DNA of 64,000 bases from assembly GCA_000697355.1 (NCBI GenBank), contig JNEN01000919.1, forward strand, positions 62,001 to 126,000, in the 5' to 3' direction. Below the pieces are notes generated by a model, which saw only the letters and a list, made by a program, of their open reading frames with translations, did no database searches and was not told where the DNA came from. Shown piece after piece: positions 47,502 through 58,320 of the stretch. This DNA comes from Syncephalastrum monosporum B8922. Lineage: Eukaryota > Mucoromycota > Mucoromycetes > Mucorales > Syncephalastraceae. How positions within the stretch are numbered: position 1 is the first letter of the stretch; each line of letters begins with the position of its first letter. The position numbers were made by a program, and so were the translations under genes.

Positions 47502-48223
47502 ATGAACAGTAAGTTCCTGCCCTCCTCAAAACGCAATCAGATTATTTATGTTTGCTTGTAGTCGCCGATATTCTCAACCCTCAACAGCAGCAGATGCTCT
47601 CTCCTCCACCATCGCCTCTTTCCACCGAAACGACTCGCGAATTCATCGATCATCGTTTGCTCCAAGTGCACGGAAAGCCACGTAGCCGTTTCTCCGACGT
47701 GGAGGACGCCATCATCTGTGAGGGCGTAGCCCGTGGCTTGACTTGGGGCCAAATATCGAGACAGCTCCCCCACCGGAAACGCGCTACCTGCTTCAATCGC
47801 TACCGTACCCTGCAGGGCATCCGCAAATCCCGAAAGCGTCCTTCTTTGGACGCTTCGCCGATCAGTAACAACAACAACAGCAAACAGCATCGCTCATCTC
47901 TCGTTCCCCCATCGCCCGAGTCTCTGGGATCCGTTTCGTCTCCTACATGGCTTCCCAGCACCCCGCCATCGTACTCCCCAGTTGCTGCCTCCTCTCCGGC
48001 CTCATCTTCCTCCTCCTCCTCTTCTTGCTCCTCTTCACCAGCAGCTCCACCCGCTGCCGATCCTCACGTCCTGCCTTCACCAAAGGACCTCCTTCACAGC
48101 CATCCCACTGACGAGGATACTTTTCACTCCACCCGACGAGGCTTTCAGCCCTATCAACCCATTCCTGTCCGTCTGCCACCTCTCGTTGTCCCTCGCCCCA
48201 TGGTCCCCACTCAACGAATCTAA
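47502..48223 (+). CDS. Myb/SANT-domain protein, probable transcription factor
   Basis: Two exons, 47502-47508 and 47562-48223, 222 aa. The first exon is only 7 nt (MN plus one base) and ends at GTAAGT; the acceptor is TTGTAG. A single Myb-like helix-turn-helix occupies about residues 45-95: RSRFSDVEDAIICEGVARGL, TWGQISRQLPHRKRATCFNR, YRTLQGIRKSRKRP, where the first helix carries Phe in place of the usual first Trp and Trp sits in TWGQIS. The rest is Ser/Pro-rich and disordered, ending in PVRLPPLVVPRPMVPTQRI. Likely nuclear DNA-binding protein; targets unknown. Confidence 0.75.
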
Positions 48224-48795
48224 GACATTATATATTATCTACCTCCTACATCAATGAAAAAACACAGCACACCCACAGCAACAATATACCCAGCATCCAT
48301 GTCAGCATCGCCGTTATTCTCGTACATTCTATACATATATATTCTTTATTACACATGGCGCTTCCAACCCGTCACCGCAGCTGTCGGGTGCCTCTATTCC
48401 TTAATTTGCATCCCTCTTCTTTTTCTCATTCTTCGTCTTTGGTTTGATCTGTTGAGTTGATCACCATGCTCACTTTACATTATCCTTTGATTCAAGCTGC
48501 TATATACCATCTCTATTACTTTCTAGTCCTTTTACACCTTTCTTTGCTTAAAAATTTGTAGATAACCCCTCAACCGTCACTACTTTCCCCGCACACTTTG
48601 CATATGGCTCTCATCACACACAAAAAGCACCCGCTCACATACCTTATGCCCTTAATCAGACACACACACACACAATCTACTTTCTTCTTTTTTTTTTTTT
48701 TGCTCGCACACGATAATAAATCAACCTGAAGTATTTTCAACCCAAAAAGCAAAGTCGTCATTTCGTATCACAAATAGCGCACGGACGGGTCGAAT
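48224..48795. other. Convergent intergenic region, 0.57 kb
   Basis: 3' flank of the Myb gene facing the 3' end of the candidate gene at 48796. T-rich on the plus strand, with a CA repeat (48661-48674) and a T run near 48690-48701. No gene seen. Confidence 0.5.
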
Positions 48796-49297
48796 TTATT
48801 TTTTGGAAGGTACGACATCACGGACGATCAAGGAGTCAAGACAACGAGGCGCATCACCAGCGTCATAATTTTTAGTCAGGTGAGCTGCGTTTTCGTCATA
48901 AGGTCTACAGTGAGCTTCTCTTTTGTTTTCTTCTCTATCTTTTTACCCGAGTTCAGGTCGGCCCGTGACAGGTCCATCAAACGACCCACGGAAACGAAAG
49001 AGTGCTTTTTCATTTTTCCGCCGATCGCTTCCATTTCTATCTCGGGCTTCCGAGACAGGATCTCCTCCTCCTTAATGAAAATCGTGCAGAAAAGAGAAGG
49101 AGAACATTGGCATGCTCTTGTCGCGCATCATACATATGCTTACCTTTCCTCACCCTGATAGGGTCATTAAGCCTACACACACACATACGCACATGGGTCA
49201 GATGGAATCGGTGTAAAGAAATAGTAAAGTACCACCCACTTTTTGGGATCGCATTCAGATGACAACAAAAAGAAGCCATGACGTGGAGACACTGCAT
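48796..49297 (-). CDS. Probable spliced gene of unknown function (3' exons)
   Basis: Two protein-like exons on the minus strand join in frame: 49070-48947 (EEEILSRKPEIEMEAIGGKM, KKHSFVSVGRLMDLSRADLN) and 48884-48796 (HLTKNYDAGDAPRCLDSLIV, RDVVPSKK then TAA), with a GTAAAA donor and a CGCAG acceptor. Codon third positions in exon 49070-48947 are strongly G/C, like the real genes nearby. The 5' part is ambiguous. Either a small gene starts at ATG 49297 (exons to 49233 and 49172-49154, total 98 aa) or a larger gene reads another frame through 49313-49233 (LSEVTRAHAVSPRHGFFLL, ECDPKKWV) directly into 49070. No family recognised. Confidence 0.4.
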
Positions 49298-51109
49298 GTG
49301 CCCTTGTGACCTCGGAAAGCTAAAAGCTATGTGTACGCTCTTGTTTTGACGTGATTCAATCGGCTAGACTGGCTTTTTCGGGTAATAAATCGGATTGCTT
49401 TAGCCTAGCATGACGGTAGAACACAGTAGAAACAAGAATCTTGCGTTTTCAAGCCAAATCGATACGGACAACGAGAACAAATACAACAGGTATGATAGCT
49501 TACGCATGCCGGTTGTTGCATGTCTTCATCACCTTGGTCAATGCGTCCGATGATGTAAAGCTAAGTCATTGACGCAGCTGAGATACCATAGTTGGGACAA
49601 GTTGCCTAATTGATGAGATTGTGCAGATGCCCAAAGCGCGCAGACCAGCCACAATAGGTCTTTTTGCCCATTCCCCTCTATCCTTCCTTCATGTACGTGC
49701 TGCTGCAGATCCTTTTTCTTTTTCTTTCTTTTTTTTGCCTCCGTCTTTCTTCTCAAATTTCTCCTTTCTTTTGTCTTGAAGTAAATTTGGTGTAAGGCAA
49801 CCTACCGGCGTTTTCGTAAAATTATAGTAATATAAGTATAGTCATCATCCCGGCTCTTTCCAACCAAGGGTCATTGCCGATCGACCTATTAAATCATTGT
49901 CACAGGACAGCTGTCCGTGCCCGCCGAACAAAGTTTTCACAAATAGCTTAGGCACTCGTGCCTTTCCTTTCTTGGGTTACGTCAACCCGACCACGTCTTG
50001 TGGATATGGTTGCTAGTGCCGACCTCGTGGTGTAGAATATGGCGTAGGGTCATTCATCGATGAGCTTTCTTAGCCCCCGCCCCTACAGCCGATCACCGGG
50101 ACGGCTACATCATGTATCAGGGTCAAGAAGTGCCTCATGCTGTACCTTGATGACGATGATGTTATAAGCGGATCATGTCCCGAGCAAAAACGGGTGAACC
50201 AACCGCATGGATCACATTATGCAAGCTGCGAAGTGATTATTGGGGGGGGGATGTTTTAGCTATTTCCATCCTGAGCTAGCCTTCAGGACAACATCATTAT
50301 CATTACGCGATGAATGTAAAGCAAAATCGGTCCACTCCAATCAATCCTCGCTTCATATATATCCCGCGATGTAAACTGCTTTCCTAAGCATCATGACGAT
50401 GCTTGTGCTGCCTGGGAATACATTTATCACATGCTTATACAAAACGTACGGACTATGCGACTGCAGAAATGTGCACAGCCGGGTTGGATGTATGTGCTGA
50501 ACCGCAGCTCCATCCAGCATTTCAAAAAAAAGGTTTCTGCACACGGCCTTGCGCTGTTGTATTACGTTTTTGGTCATGACATCTTGATGAGCGTCGGCCT
50601 TTACATAAGCATAGATATGCGCAGTCGCCACCTTCCTTCATATTACTGCACTATGCAGAAACGTCGAAATATCACTCTCGCTGCCGTGGATTTGCAAGTG
50701 ATGTGTGTATATAATGAAGGCTATCGATCATCACAGAGTGTTCTTATTTATGCCTCCATATAGCAGGTAATGAACGAAAACAATTTGGAGGTTTTAGACC
50801 CTCCGTATAACACGTCAGCATCATAGAAACTATAGCGTGAGAGTGTATACAGACGATTATCTTATGCTGTACATTACTCCTTCTCAGGATGGCTAGAAAA
50901 TATGAGAGTCAGGAACAAGTGACATGAAAGTATGATAAAGTCCAACAAGAAGTTGTCTGAGGTGAAACGGGCGTGAAAGCCACAACCGGCAATTTTGCCA
51001 AATTTTCTTGCAGCACAGCAGTCAGCCGGGGGAGGGCAAAGACTCAGTGAGGAGAGGGAGGGGGGAGTGTTATTTTTTCCCTCTCCTTCCAAGTTCACTT
51101 TTAAGCGAC
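49298..51109. other. Intergenic, 1.8 kb
   Basis: Possible further 5' exons of the minus-strand candidate gene lie in the first 350 bases (for example around 49560-49500, ending at a GTAAGC). A hairpin cluster is at 49905-50003. The 110-codon plus frame at 50431-50763 has no recognisable similarity and overlaps an equally long minus frame, so it was not called. Confidence 0.4.
49905..50003. other. Cluster of four perfect short hairpins
   Basis: Within 99 bases: GGACAGCTGTCC (49905-49916), AGGCACTCGTGCCT (49950-49963), GGGTTACGTCAACCC (49974-49988) and CCACGTCTTGTGG (49991-50003). The following 200 bases are GC-richer than the surroundings. No tRNA, snRNA, SRP or RNase P hallmark recognised. 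Confidence 0.3.
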
Positions 51110-51971
51110 ATGCATCGGCTGTCAAAGCGGCTGTACGCCACCGCTGTTAATGCTGCTACTACCTCAGCCAACAACGCCTCCCTGACCCCGTTGGTCATCA
51201 AGAACAATCGGATATTCGCCTCTGTCATTCTGTCCCGCGCACCGCAAATCACGCGTGATTCAACACCCTTTGAACGGGCTTACTTTGACTATAAGGAGAA
51301 GCTCGAACGTCAGCAGGCCTCGTCATTCCCCACCGAATTCTACTTCAAGAAGGGCTCGCTGGCCGAACGCCGATGGAAAGACGAAGAAAATGCACGACGT
51401 GCTGCCATGACAACCGACCTGCCTTTGTCGGATGTCCCAAAGGAAGAGGATCCCACCACCAAGGCCGACAAGGCCGCTCGGACGACCGAGGCTGACCAGA
51501 CCAAGAATGTCAAGAGTCTTGATCGTGCGTTGCAGCGTACACTGTATCTCGTGCTCAAGGACAAGGAGGGCTGGCGCTTCCCTCAGGGCCAGCTCGACAA
51601 GCAGGAATACCTTCACGAGGCTGCCGAGCGTTCCCTCAAGGAGGACTGCGGCCCTGACATGGACACCTGGCTCGTCGGCCGTCAGCCAGTCAGCTTTTTC
51701 AAACAGTCGTCGGCCAAGGCAGAGCAGGATACCGGTCTGAAGGTAAAGTATTGCGGAGAATCATCCTCGTAACTGTCAAAAAATAGGTGTCGCCGATCAC
51801 TCATTGTTTTTTTTTTATTATCAGACATTCTTCATGAAGGCACGTGTCTTTGCAGGTCAGGCCAAACCACGAAACGGCATGGATTTTGCTTGGTTGACCA
51901 AGGAAGAGCTGGCCGAATATCTTCCTTCCGAGTACTACAATGCTGTGAAGAACTCTCTCAGTGAATTTTAA
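51110..51971 (+). CDS. Mitochondrial large-subunit ribosomal protein mL46 (Mrpl17)
   Basis: Exons 51110-51742 and 51825-51971, 259 aa. N-terminal basic, Ala/Ser/Thr-rich presequence (MHRLSKRLYATAVNAATTSA) suits mitochondrial import. The body has the mL46 layout: IFASVILSRAPQITRDSTPF near the N-terminus, a charged middle, then a degenerate Nudix-like fold (TLYLVLKDKEGWRFPQGQLD, LHEAAERSLKEDCGPDMDTW, ARVFAGQAKPRNGMDFAWLT, KEELAEYLP). The Nudix catalytic box (GX5EX7REUXEEXGU) is not intact, as expected for a ribosomal protein. A poly-A run lies just past the stop, and AATAAA near 52109. Confidence 0.88.
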
Positions 51972-52170
51972 TTCGGGACAACAGTAAAAAAAAAAAAAGC
52001 CTCCACCCTTTCATGTATACAGCAACACATCATATCGTTCATCTAGATCACTTTATCACTCACAATTTAGTCGCTCTCTCTCACACTCTCTCTTTTGCTC
52101 CTCTTTGTAATAAAACTTTGTTTTGATTATCATATAAATACTCTTGTATATAAATCAGGGATTAAACTAT

Positions 52171-53265
52171 TTATGACATGAGAGGCGAGCATGACTTCGC
52201 CTGTGTATATTTAGTGAGTACACCACGCAAGAAGCGTTTCATGCTGCGATTCGAGACCTGCGAATTCAGCGAGCCTCGCCGTCTGGTTTTGCTTGCGACA
52301 GACGGCGCAGGCGGCGGTGCCTTCAACAAAACCGTTGCGCGATAACAGTCGGGACAGACCAGCTGCCCCTGATGTAACGCAGGCCATGTATCCCGGAAGG
52401 TATGATGGCAGTCCGTGCAGTCAAACTCCACAAATCGTTGAAACCGATCGCTCGTCCAGCGCTCGCGCCCGTACTGCAGACACTCGGCATATTCAAAACA
52501 TGCCATGCGAAACGTCTTGACCCAATGGTAAGTTGGCTCCTCTTGTTCCCAGACCCGGCGGGCGGCGTCGACAACCAATTGGATCTGATCCTTCTCGAAG
52601 GCTTGCCAAAACCGCTGGCCCTGATCCAGCGTGGCCAGGGTCCGATGCAGCCGATGCAGGTCGCTGCGCACCGTTTGGCAGTGGCGTGCAGTCTGATCAC
52701 GCTCATAGAGGAGCTCGTGGAGAGCATGGGATACTCTCCGTAGCATATTCTGGTGCTGCTCGAGCGTATCCCGTAGGCGTGCAACGGCTTCTTCGGCTTC
52801 CGCGTGTTTGTCGCGTGCATGCAGGTAGCGCTGCTTGTAGTAGCGCGAGGCAAGCACAGGGACCCAGTGCCAGGCATCGTATAGGTGCTGTCGTTCTTTT
52901 CGTTTGCGCTCGAGCGTCTGAACGAGCACTTGCTGTTGCGGAAGTTCCTGCTCGCATTCGCACTGGGCCTGCTGAACCTCAGCCCGGTCAACCTCGAGTC
53001 GCTTGTGCTGCTGATCGAGGCCGGAAGTATGTGTCTCCAGTTGGCGGATCAATTGCTCGCTTGCGTATACACGCCGCCGGTACTGCTCTTCAAGACATCG
53101 TACAATATGCACAAAATCCCGGATGCTCTGTCGTTGCTGATCAGTTTCAGATAAGACGGCCTGAATCATCGGCGCGCACGTGTCAGGAGCCATGCTGGTG
53201 ATACGTTCCGCCAGCGCCAAGTCAATTGCGAGACGATTTGTTGCTTGCTTGCATACAGTCAACAT
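52171..53265 (-). CDS. Coiled-coil protein with C-terminal zinc ribbon, family unknown
   Basis: Intronless, 364 aa from ATG 53263-53265. Residues about 40-215 are a long, Gln/Glu/Arg-rich coiled coil (RQLETHTSGLDQQHKRLEVD; RLRDTLEQHQNMLRRVSHAL), with a short Trp/Tyr-rich interruption (LYDAWHWVPVLASRYYKQRY). Near the C-terminus a possible zinc ribbon has two CxxC knuckles (EFDCTDCHHTFRDTW and QLVCPDCYRA), 20-some residues apart, followed by a basic Ser-rich tail. No membrane segment or enzyme motif. The gene is GC-rich and free of introns. It could be a scaffold or an RNA/DNA-binding adaptor; I do not recognise it. Confidence 0.65.
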   Translation of the reverse strand: MLTVCKQATNRLAIDLALAERITSMAPDTCAPMIQAVLSETDQQRQSIRDFVHIVRCLEEQYRRRVYASEQLIRQLETHTSGLDQQHKRLEVDRAEVQQAQCECEQELPQQQVLVQTLERKRKERQHLYDAWHWVPVLASRYYKQRYLHARDKHAEAEEAVARLRDTLEQHQNMLRRVSHALHELLYERDQTARHCQTVRSDLHRLHRTLATLDQGQRFWQAFEKDQIQLVVDAARRVWEQEEPTYHWVKTFRMACFEYAECLQYGRERWTSDRFQRFVEFDCTDCHHTFRDTWPALHQGQLVCPDCYRATVLLKAPPPAPSVASKTRRRGSLNSQVSNRSMKRFLRGVLTKYTQAKSCSPLMS

Positions 53266-54365
53266 GAGTTGAAGAGAAACAAAGTACTGGGAAGAAAGCG
53301 ACGAAGGTAGACATACGGAGATATTTTAGAAGGATGAAGTTGTGTTTGTGTTTGTCAAGATGTCGTATAGGGGTTGCCAGTCTTTATACTGGATTTTTCC
53401 GAAGGACGGTTGGCTCGTGGTTATCTATCGTATAGGTGCTGCGGAGAGTACAAGTTTCTTTCCTGCTTTGCAAAAGTGTGATGCAGCATCCTATGTAGCA
53501 GGAACACTTTTTTATGTCGGTGTTACGATAGAGAAAATCTACAATTTTAACTTCTTGCTGCACAAAGCGGTCATGGACATTAGCTGAACAAGAGGATAGT
53601 AGAGGTCGCAGTGAGTATATTTCCACATCATACCGAATACAAGACATGTGCCGGGCAATTTTTTATGACAGCTTGCATTTTAGACGATGATGTAATAGCT
53701 AGCTTCCGTACTGTCGTTTATTACCGACTTTTTGATTTCAACTGACTGGAGTCAATAAGCTTTCGGAAAACAAGATGGTGCGGCAGTTATAGGATCTTAC
53801 ACGTTCTTTGTAGATATGTCCATCGAAGAGAACAGTCATGCGGATGCGTCCAGCTCTGAGAAACTGTATCCAGCTATCCACCTTTATACTGTACGGCCTC
53901 TTTTATAAATTTCACTTTACCAGGCGGAAAATAGAGAGAGGAGAGTCTGTATATGTGTATGTCTTAGTCACCATGGTTTTCAAGGCTTTCGTTTCTGGTC
54001 TCGTTGCAAGTGATGTAAAGTACGAAATGCGTCCCTAGGCAAAGTAGAAAAGAAATAGAAAAGAATGCGCAAACGAATGCACATGTCGTGCATAACAGTA
54101 TGCACTGGACGTGAAATGTACAAGTACTGAGATTTTACTATAAACCCAAAGCTATGTTTGTGGGCCATCATACAGTAGGCGCATTCGTGGATTCACACGC
54201 ACCGAAAGATGGCAATGGATGCCTGGGTGCCTGAATACAGGTGAAACCGACGCGATTACCAAATGGAGCCAAGTTCTGCTGGAACTGGACTGAGCCTGAT
54301 ATGCCCCCCACCTTATATCGCCCTTTATCTCTGTTTCTGTGTTTCTATATCGTCTTGTATTAGCC
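53266..54365. other. Divergent intergenic region, 1.1 kb
   Basis: Between the coiled-coil gene and the AIG2-like gene. AT-rich; frames present begin at GTG or are short. No gene or RNA recognised. Confidence 0.5.
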
Positions 54366-55072
54366 ATGACCAGTGCAGCATTCTTTTATGGCACGCTCAT
54401 GTCGCCCGATGTTCATACGCGAGGTAATGCTCGTAATCTTGCCTTTGAATTGCTGACCTGGATTCGCTTACTTTGTCTTGTATTCCTTCGAACAGTTATT
54501 TGCGGACTCGCCGCTTCCGAAACAGCAAAGCAAAAGAAACTGGAGACGCTCGTATTCCGCCCTGCCATCCTCAAGGTACCGTATCTCCTTCACGAAGGCT
54601 GATAGCTTGATCTACGTTTGCCTATCTTGTTTCGTTCCGTCTCACAGCAAACAAAAGGGCCATAGACGGCATGCTCTCAAAGGCTTAGATTATCCGGGTG
54701 TCATTCGTACCGGTAAAGAAGAAGACCAAGTGCGGGGCATCTTGTGTGAAGGCCTATTACCAGGCGATGTAAAACGCCTTGATGCTTTTGAGGGCGATGT
54801 AAGCTCAAACGCAATATACACACAAACGGAAAAGAGGCTAAAGTACCTCCTCTCGTCGCGCACAGGAATATGAACGGCGTCCTACCAAAGTGCACATTGC
54901 CAACGACGAGACCATTCAGGTCGACTGTCAGGTCTACATTTGGACAGCCGGAGACCATCATTTAGAGGCACACGACTGGGAGTTGGAAGGATTTGTCGAA
55001 CGCAAGCAGGCATTATGGCTGAACAACAGATGCGAATTTTATATGGTCGATCAGCTGGATACCTCCGCTTAG
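54366..55072 (+). CDS. Gamma-glutamylcyclotransferase-like protein (AIG2/GGCT fold)
   Basis: Exons 54366-54423, 54496-54575, 54658-54798 and 54866-55072 give 161 aa. The N-terminal FFYGTLMSPDV is the GGCT substrate loop (YGTL), VFRPAILKGHRRHALKGLDYPGVI matches AIG2-like strands, and the catalytic acid probably lies in DAFEGDEYERR, which is rebuilt across intron 3. Late blocks VYIWTAGDHHLEAHDWELEGF fit the family. These enzymes cyclise gamma-glutamylamines or gamma-glutamyl peptides to 5-oxoproline; the exact substrate is unknown. The third exon's acceptor (AAAAG at 54657) was chosen because the stronger CACAG acceptor 10 nt earlier breaks the frame. Confidence 0.82.
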
Positions 55073-55414
55073 GATTCACACGCTCGATGGAGGGGATTCG
55101 CCTGTATGCAAAGCATATTTTGGTCTAAAAAAACTATACCTTTGTATCAGACATATAGCGGTGCACCTATTGATACTGTATGGAGAGAGAGATGTCCCTT
55201 GTGGCAAAAGAAACATCCATTGACGCAGCAAGCCGATTATAAAGGTTAGCAGTCAAGTGTATACAAGCGACGCCAAATGGAATACGGGCTTCAGCGCATC
55301 CAATGACTAGGTCCAGCTGCAATGTGTCGCTTCAGAATCTTGCCATATATTACCATGGAATACGTAATATGAAATGAAAGTTGAACGTATTATAGCTAAA
55401 TATTTGAATCCAAT
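55073..55414. other. Convergent intergenic region, 0.34 kb
   Basis: Shared 3' flank of the AIG2-like and nitrilase-like genes. Nothing recognised. Confidence 0.6.
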
Positions 55415-56427
55415 CTATTGCTTCTGGCCGGATACCAAAGTTTCCACTTCATATGACCGCATGCCACCAAACACCTTGCCCGCACGCCAATCCTGACGGA
55501 CCTTATAGCAGGTCTCCGCATCAGCGACCAGCTGTGCTACGTCCACATCTGTCACAATCATTTCCTCCTTATTGCTCTTTGTATGCGTCACGGGGCCCTT
55601 GAACGGCACAGTGACCTGGGTGCCACCGGCCATAGTACCAAACGGTCGGTGCACGTCGTCCGCCGCGCTGTTACAGAAAACCATGCAGATCTCGTTTTCC
55701 ATGGCACGTGCTGCGCAGACATAATCGATAAATTTGGCCTCGCTCTCGGGGTCGTGTCGCATGCCAATCTCACCCGCGTCTTCGTACGTCCAGTAAGCTA
55801 TATTACGTGTGTATGTATGTACGTTTGATACACGTCAGCCGTCCAATCGTATAACACTTACAGAAGAAAACGTACCAGGAGCTATGATGAGCTGTGCGCC
55901 ATGTTCGAGTACCATATGACGGAAACCTTCCGGGAAAGCGATATCCCAGCAGATGCACATACCGACCTTTAAGCCGAAGCGGTTCGTGGCCGTATGAAAC
56001 CCTCGGTCACTGGCACGGAGGTAATCGCGCTCCGGGTGCCAGAGATGGACTTTGCGGTATTCCATCAGGATTTGGCCGTCCTTGTCAATATAATACGCGC
56101 AGTTGTAAAGGTGGCCATCCTTGCTGTCGCGTTCAACGATGGTGCCCGTGACAATATCCATCTGGGCCTGCCGTGCCAGCTCGCAGAACTTCTCCCTCGC
56201 CGTGCTGTCCAGAACAGCATCTTCACCGGGTCCACCGATGATATATCTTTATAGAACAGAGTTATTGCATTTTGACGCGTCTAAAGGGAAGACAAAAGAA
56301 CGTACTCTGGAAAAACTAGGAGGTCCACCTTCTTTTCTGCGGCTTCATCGATGAATTGGGCGATGCGATCCCAATTGCTGGGTCTGTCCTTGTGGTTGAT
56401 GTTGAATTGTACTGCAGCGATGCGCAT
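55415..56427 (-). CDS. Nitrilase-superfamily carbon-nitrogen hydrolase
   Basis: Starts at ATG 56425-56427 with MRIAAVQFNINHKDRPSNWD, and is split over about four exons. The Glu-Lys-Cys triad is visible: Glu ends the block KKVDLLVFPE, Lys is in MEYRKVHLWHPERD, and Cys is in VGMCICWDIAFPEGFRH. Later blocks: CAARAMENEICMVFCNSAAD, FGTMAGGTQVTVPF. The family hydrolyses nitriles, amides or N-carbamoyl compounds; the pattern is closest to amidase/N-carbamoylputrescine amidase-like members, but the substrate cannot be read from sequence. No targeting signal seen. Convergent with the AIG2-like gene. Confidence 0.85.
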
Positions 56428-57021
56428 GGTCACAGAAGTTGGAAATAGGGAAAGAGGTGAGTTTGCCAGCTGAGAGGAAGCTGTGTGTATCTCACGCTAT
56501 CGCGTTGTCACGTTATCATGAGAGTTTAAACGACGTTGCAATTGGTCCCTCAAATAAGCTCGGCTACAGCTCATTAACCGGAATATTTTAGCGAAGAAAG
56601 GATCACTCACTACTTCGCTCAAAACAGCTGAAGGACTCTCATCAAAGCACCCGTATGACATTTTTGTGCAGCTCATGGAGAATACGTTGACTCCGTTTCT
56701 CAACAGATTCTGTCAGGATATTTCACATAATTACTAGAATATTGCTAAGCTAAGCTTCCTTTTTTATCTGTATAGACTCTCCTTTCTTTTCCCTCATCAG
56801 AGACAGTTGATTAAAATGCAGCGTTTAAGAGCTCAACGCTTCAATACTAAACTGTTACTCGTCAGCGATTTTTGTTTAAAAAGTGTAGAGGGAAGGGCAT
56901 AACTTTTGACGGGGTTTCAAATGCGAAAGTGAAGGTGAGTGCTGCATGTGATTTCCCTAGACTATCCTTCTTGCCACGGCCTCAGTTTAACCTACTTTCG
57001 ACCTGCTTTGACCTGCTTCTC
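56428..57021. other. Divergent intergenic region, 0.59 kb
   Basis: 5' regions of the nitrilase-like gene (left) and the RING/TRAF gene (right). Several GTTTAAA/TTTAAAC-like stretches (for example 56523-56530, 56821-56827). No further exon could be supported. Confidence 0.5.
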
Positions 57022-58320
57022 ATGCCAATTGAACCGGAAAATGTGGTCGACTTGCGCTCACTCCAGTATGTCGGTACTGTGAATGCCAATCTTTTATGCT
57101 GTATATGTCAAGTTCCTTTTATCGATCCGGTCGTCTTACCGTGCGGGTATGTCCCCATCGCTCGTCTTCTTACTTTATGGAACTCATAGTCTAACTTCTT
57201 CCATTTAGCCATACCTTTTGTCAAACATGCATATACCAAGCTTGCGAGTCCTCTCCCATATGCCCATTCGATCGCTCGGCCGTTTCTCTCGACGACATTC
57301 AGCCGGCTGTCAAAATTATATGCAACATGGTGAATGAGCTCGATGTTCACTGCCCTCGGTCTGACGAGGGTTGCGACTATATCGGTCAGCGGCAGTATAT
57401 TGAGCATCACGTCAAAAGTAGCTGCCTGTATGCGTTTGCTCCCTGTGATCTGGATGAGTGCAAAGAGCTTGTTCTCAAAAAGGATCTGCATTCACACGTC
57501 GAGGCATGCAAGTATCGCACCACAGAATGCTCCATGTGCAAAAAAAAGCTGCGAGCCTTTGAACTCGAGGTAATGAAAACGACAAGATACGGCAAATGGT
57601 CTCTAAGATGTGAGTTAGGACCACCATGAGCGCTGTCCAGCCGAAATAATCGAATGTCCCCACTGCACCACATCTCGGCCACGGTCCGACCATATGGCTC
57701 ACCTCGATACCTGCCCTCAGCATCCAGTGCACTGCGAGCACTCCAGCTTCGGATGCCCATGGTCAGGGCAACGCTGGGAACAAGACACGCATATTGAGCT
57801 ATGTCCTTATGAGGGCATCAAAGGTTTCTTACGGCAACAGCAACAGCAACAGCAGATGTTACGAGACGAAATCAGTCTAGTCCGCAAGGAAAACACGACG
57901 CTGAAGCGGCAGCAAACCGATCAACGACGGGAACTCGAAGCGCTGGCCGCTCGTCTCGAAGAGATACAGGAATTCAGCCAAGAGAGCGAAATCAAAACCG
58001 AATTTGAAACCCTGTCAGCCGGCATGGCCAACCTCGAACTCAAACAGAATATGGCACTCATGACCGAGACGTTCCGCCTCCAGGAAGAGATACAAAGCTT
58101 AAGGGCGGTCTGCCACGGGATGCGGATGCAGATGCACTTTTTGTTGATGGATAGGAGGAATTCAGCGCCAGCGCCACCGCCCTCGGCAGCCGCTTCTTCC
58201 AGTGCGGCTGCGGCTGCGGCTGCAGGCGTGAGTGCGTCCGAGGGTCAGTCGTTACAGGCCCTCAATAGGATGCGATCATGGCTGGACGCACCAGGACCGC
58301 GACAAGACACCAAATTGTGA
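57022..58320 (+). CDS. RING finger / TRAF-type zinc-finger protein with apparent +1 frameshift
   Basis: Probable E3 ubiquitin ligase. Exons 57022-57146, 57209-57569 and 57618-58320. A RING finger is split by intron 1: CCICQVPFIDPVVLPCG then HTFCQTCIYQAC and ICPFDR. TRAF-type zinc fingers follow (CPRSDEGCDYIGQRQYIEHH; APCDLDECKELVLKKDLHSH; HCEHSSFGCPWSGQRW), then a poly-Gln stretch, a coiled coil (RQQTDQRRELEALAARLEEI) and a poly-Ala-rich tail. In exon 3 the finger DHHERCPAEIIECP continues in another frame as HCTTSRPRSDHMAHLDTCPQ: a run of five C at 57657-57661 has one base more than the frame allows. No intron fits. This is either a sequence error, a broken gene, or real frameshifting. Confidence 0.8.

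Noticed and set aside
50431..50763. 110-codon plus-strand frame
   Set aside because: Overlaps an equally long minus-strand frame; both look like chance openings.
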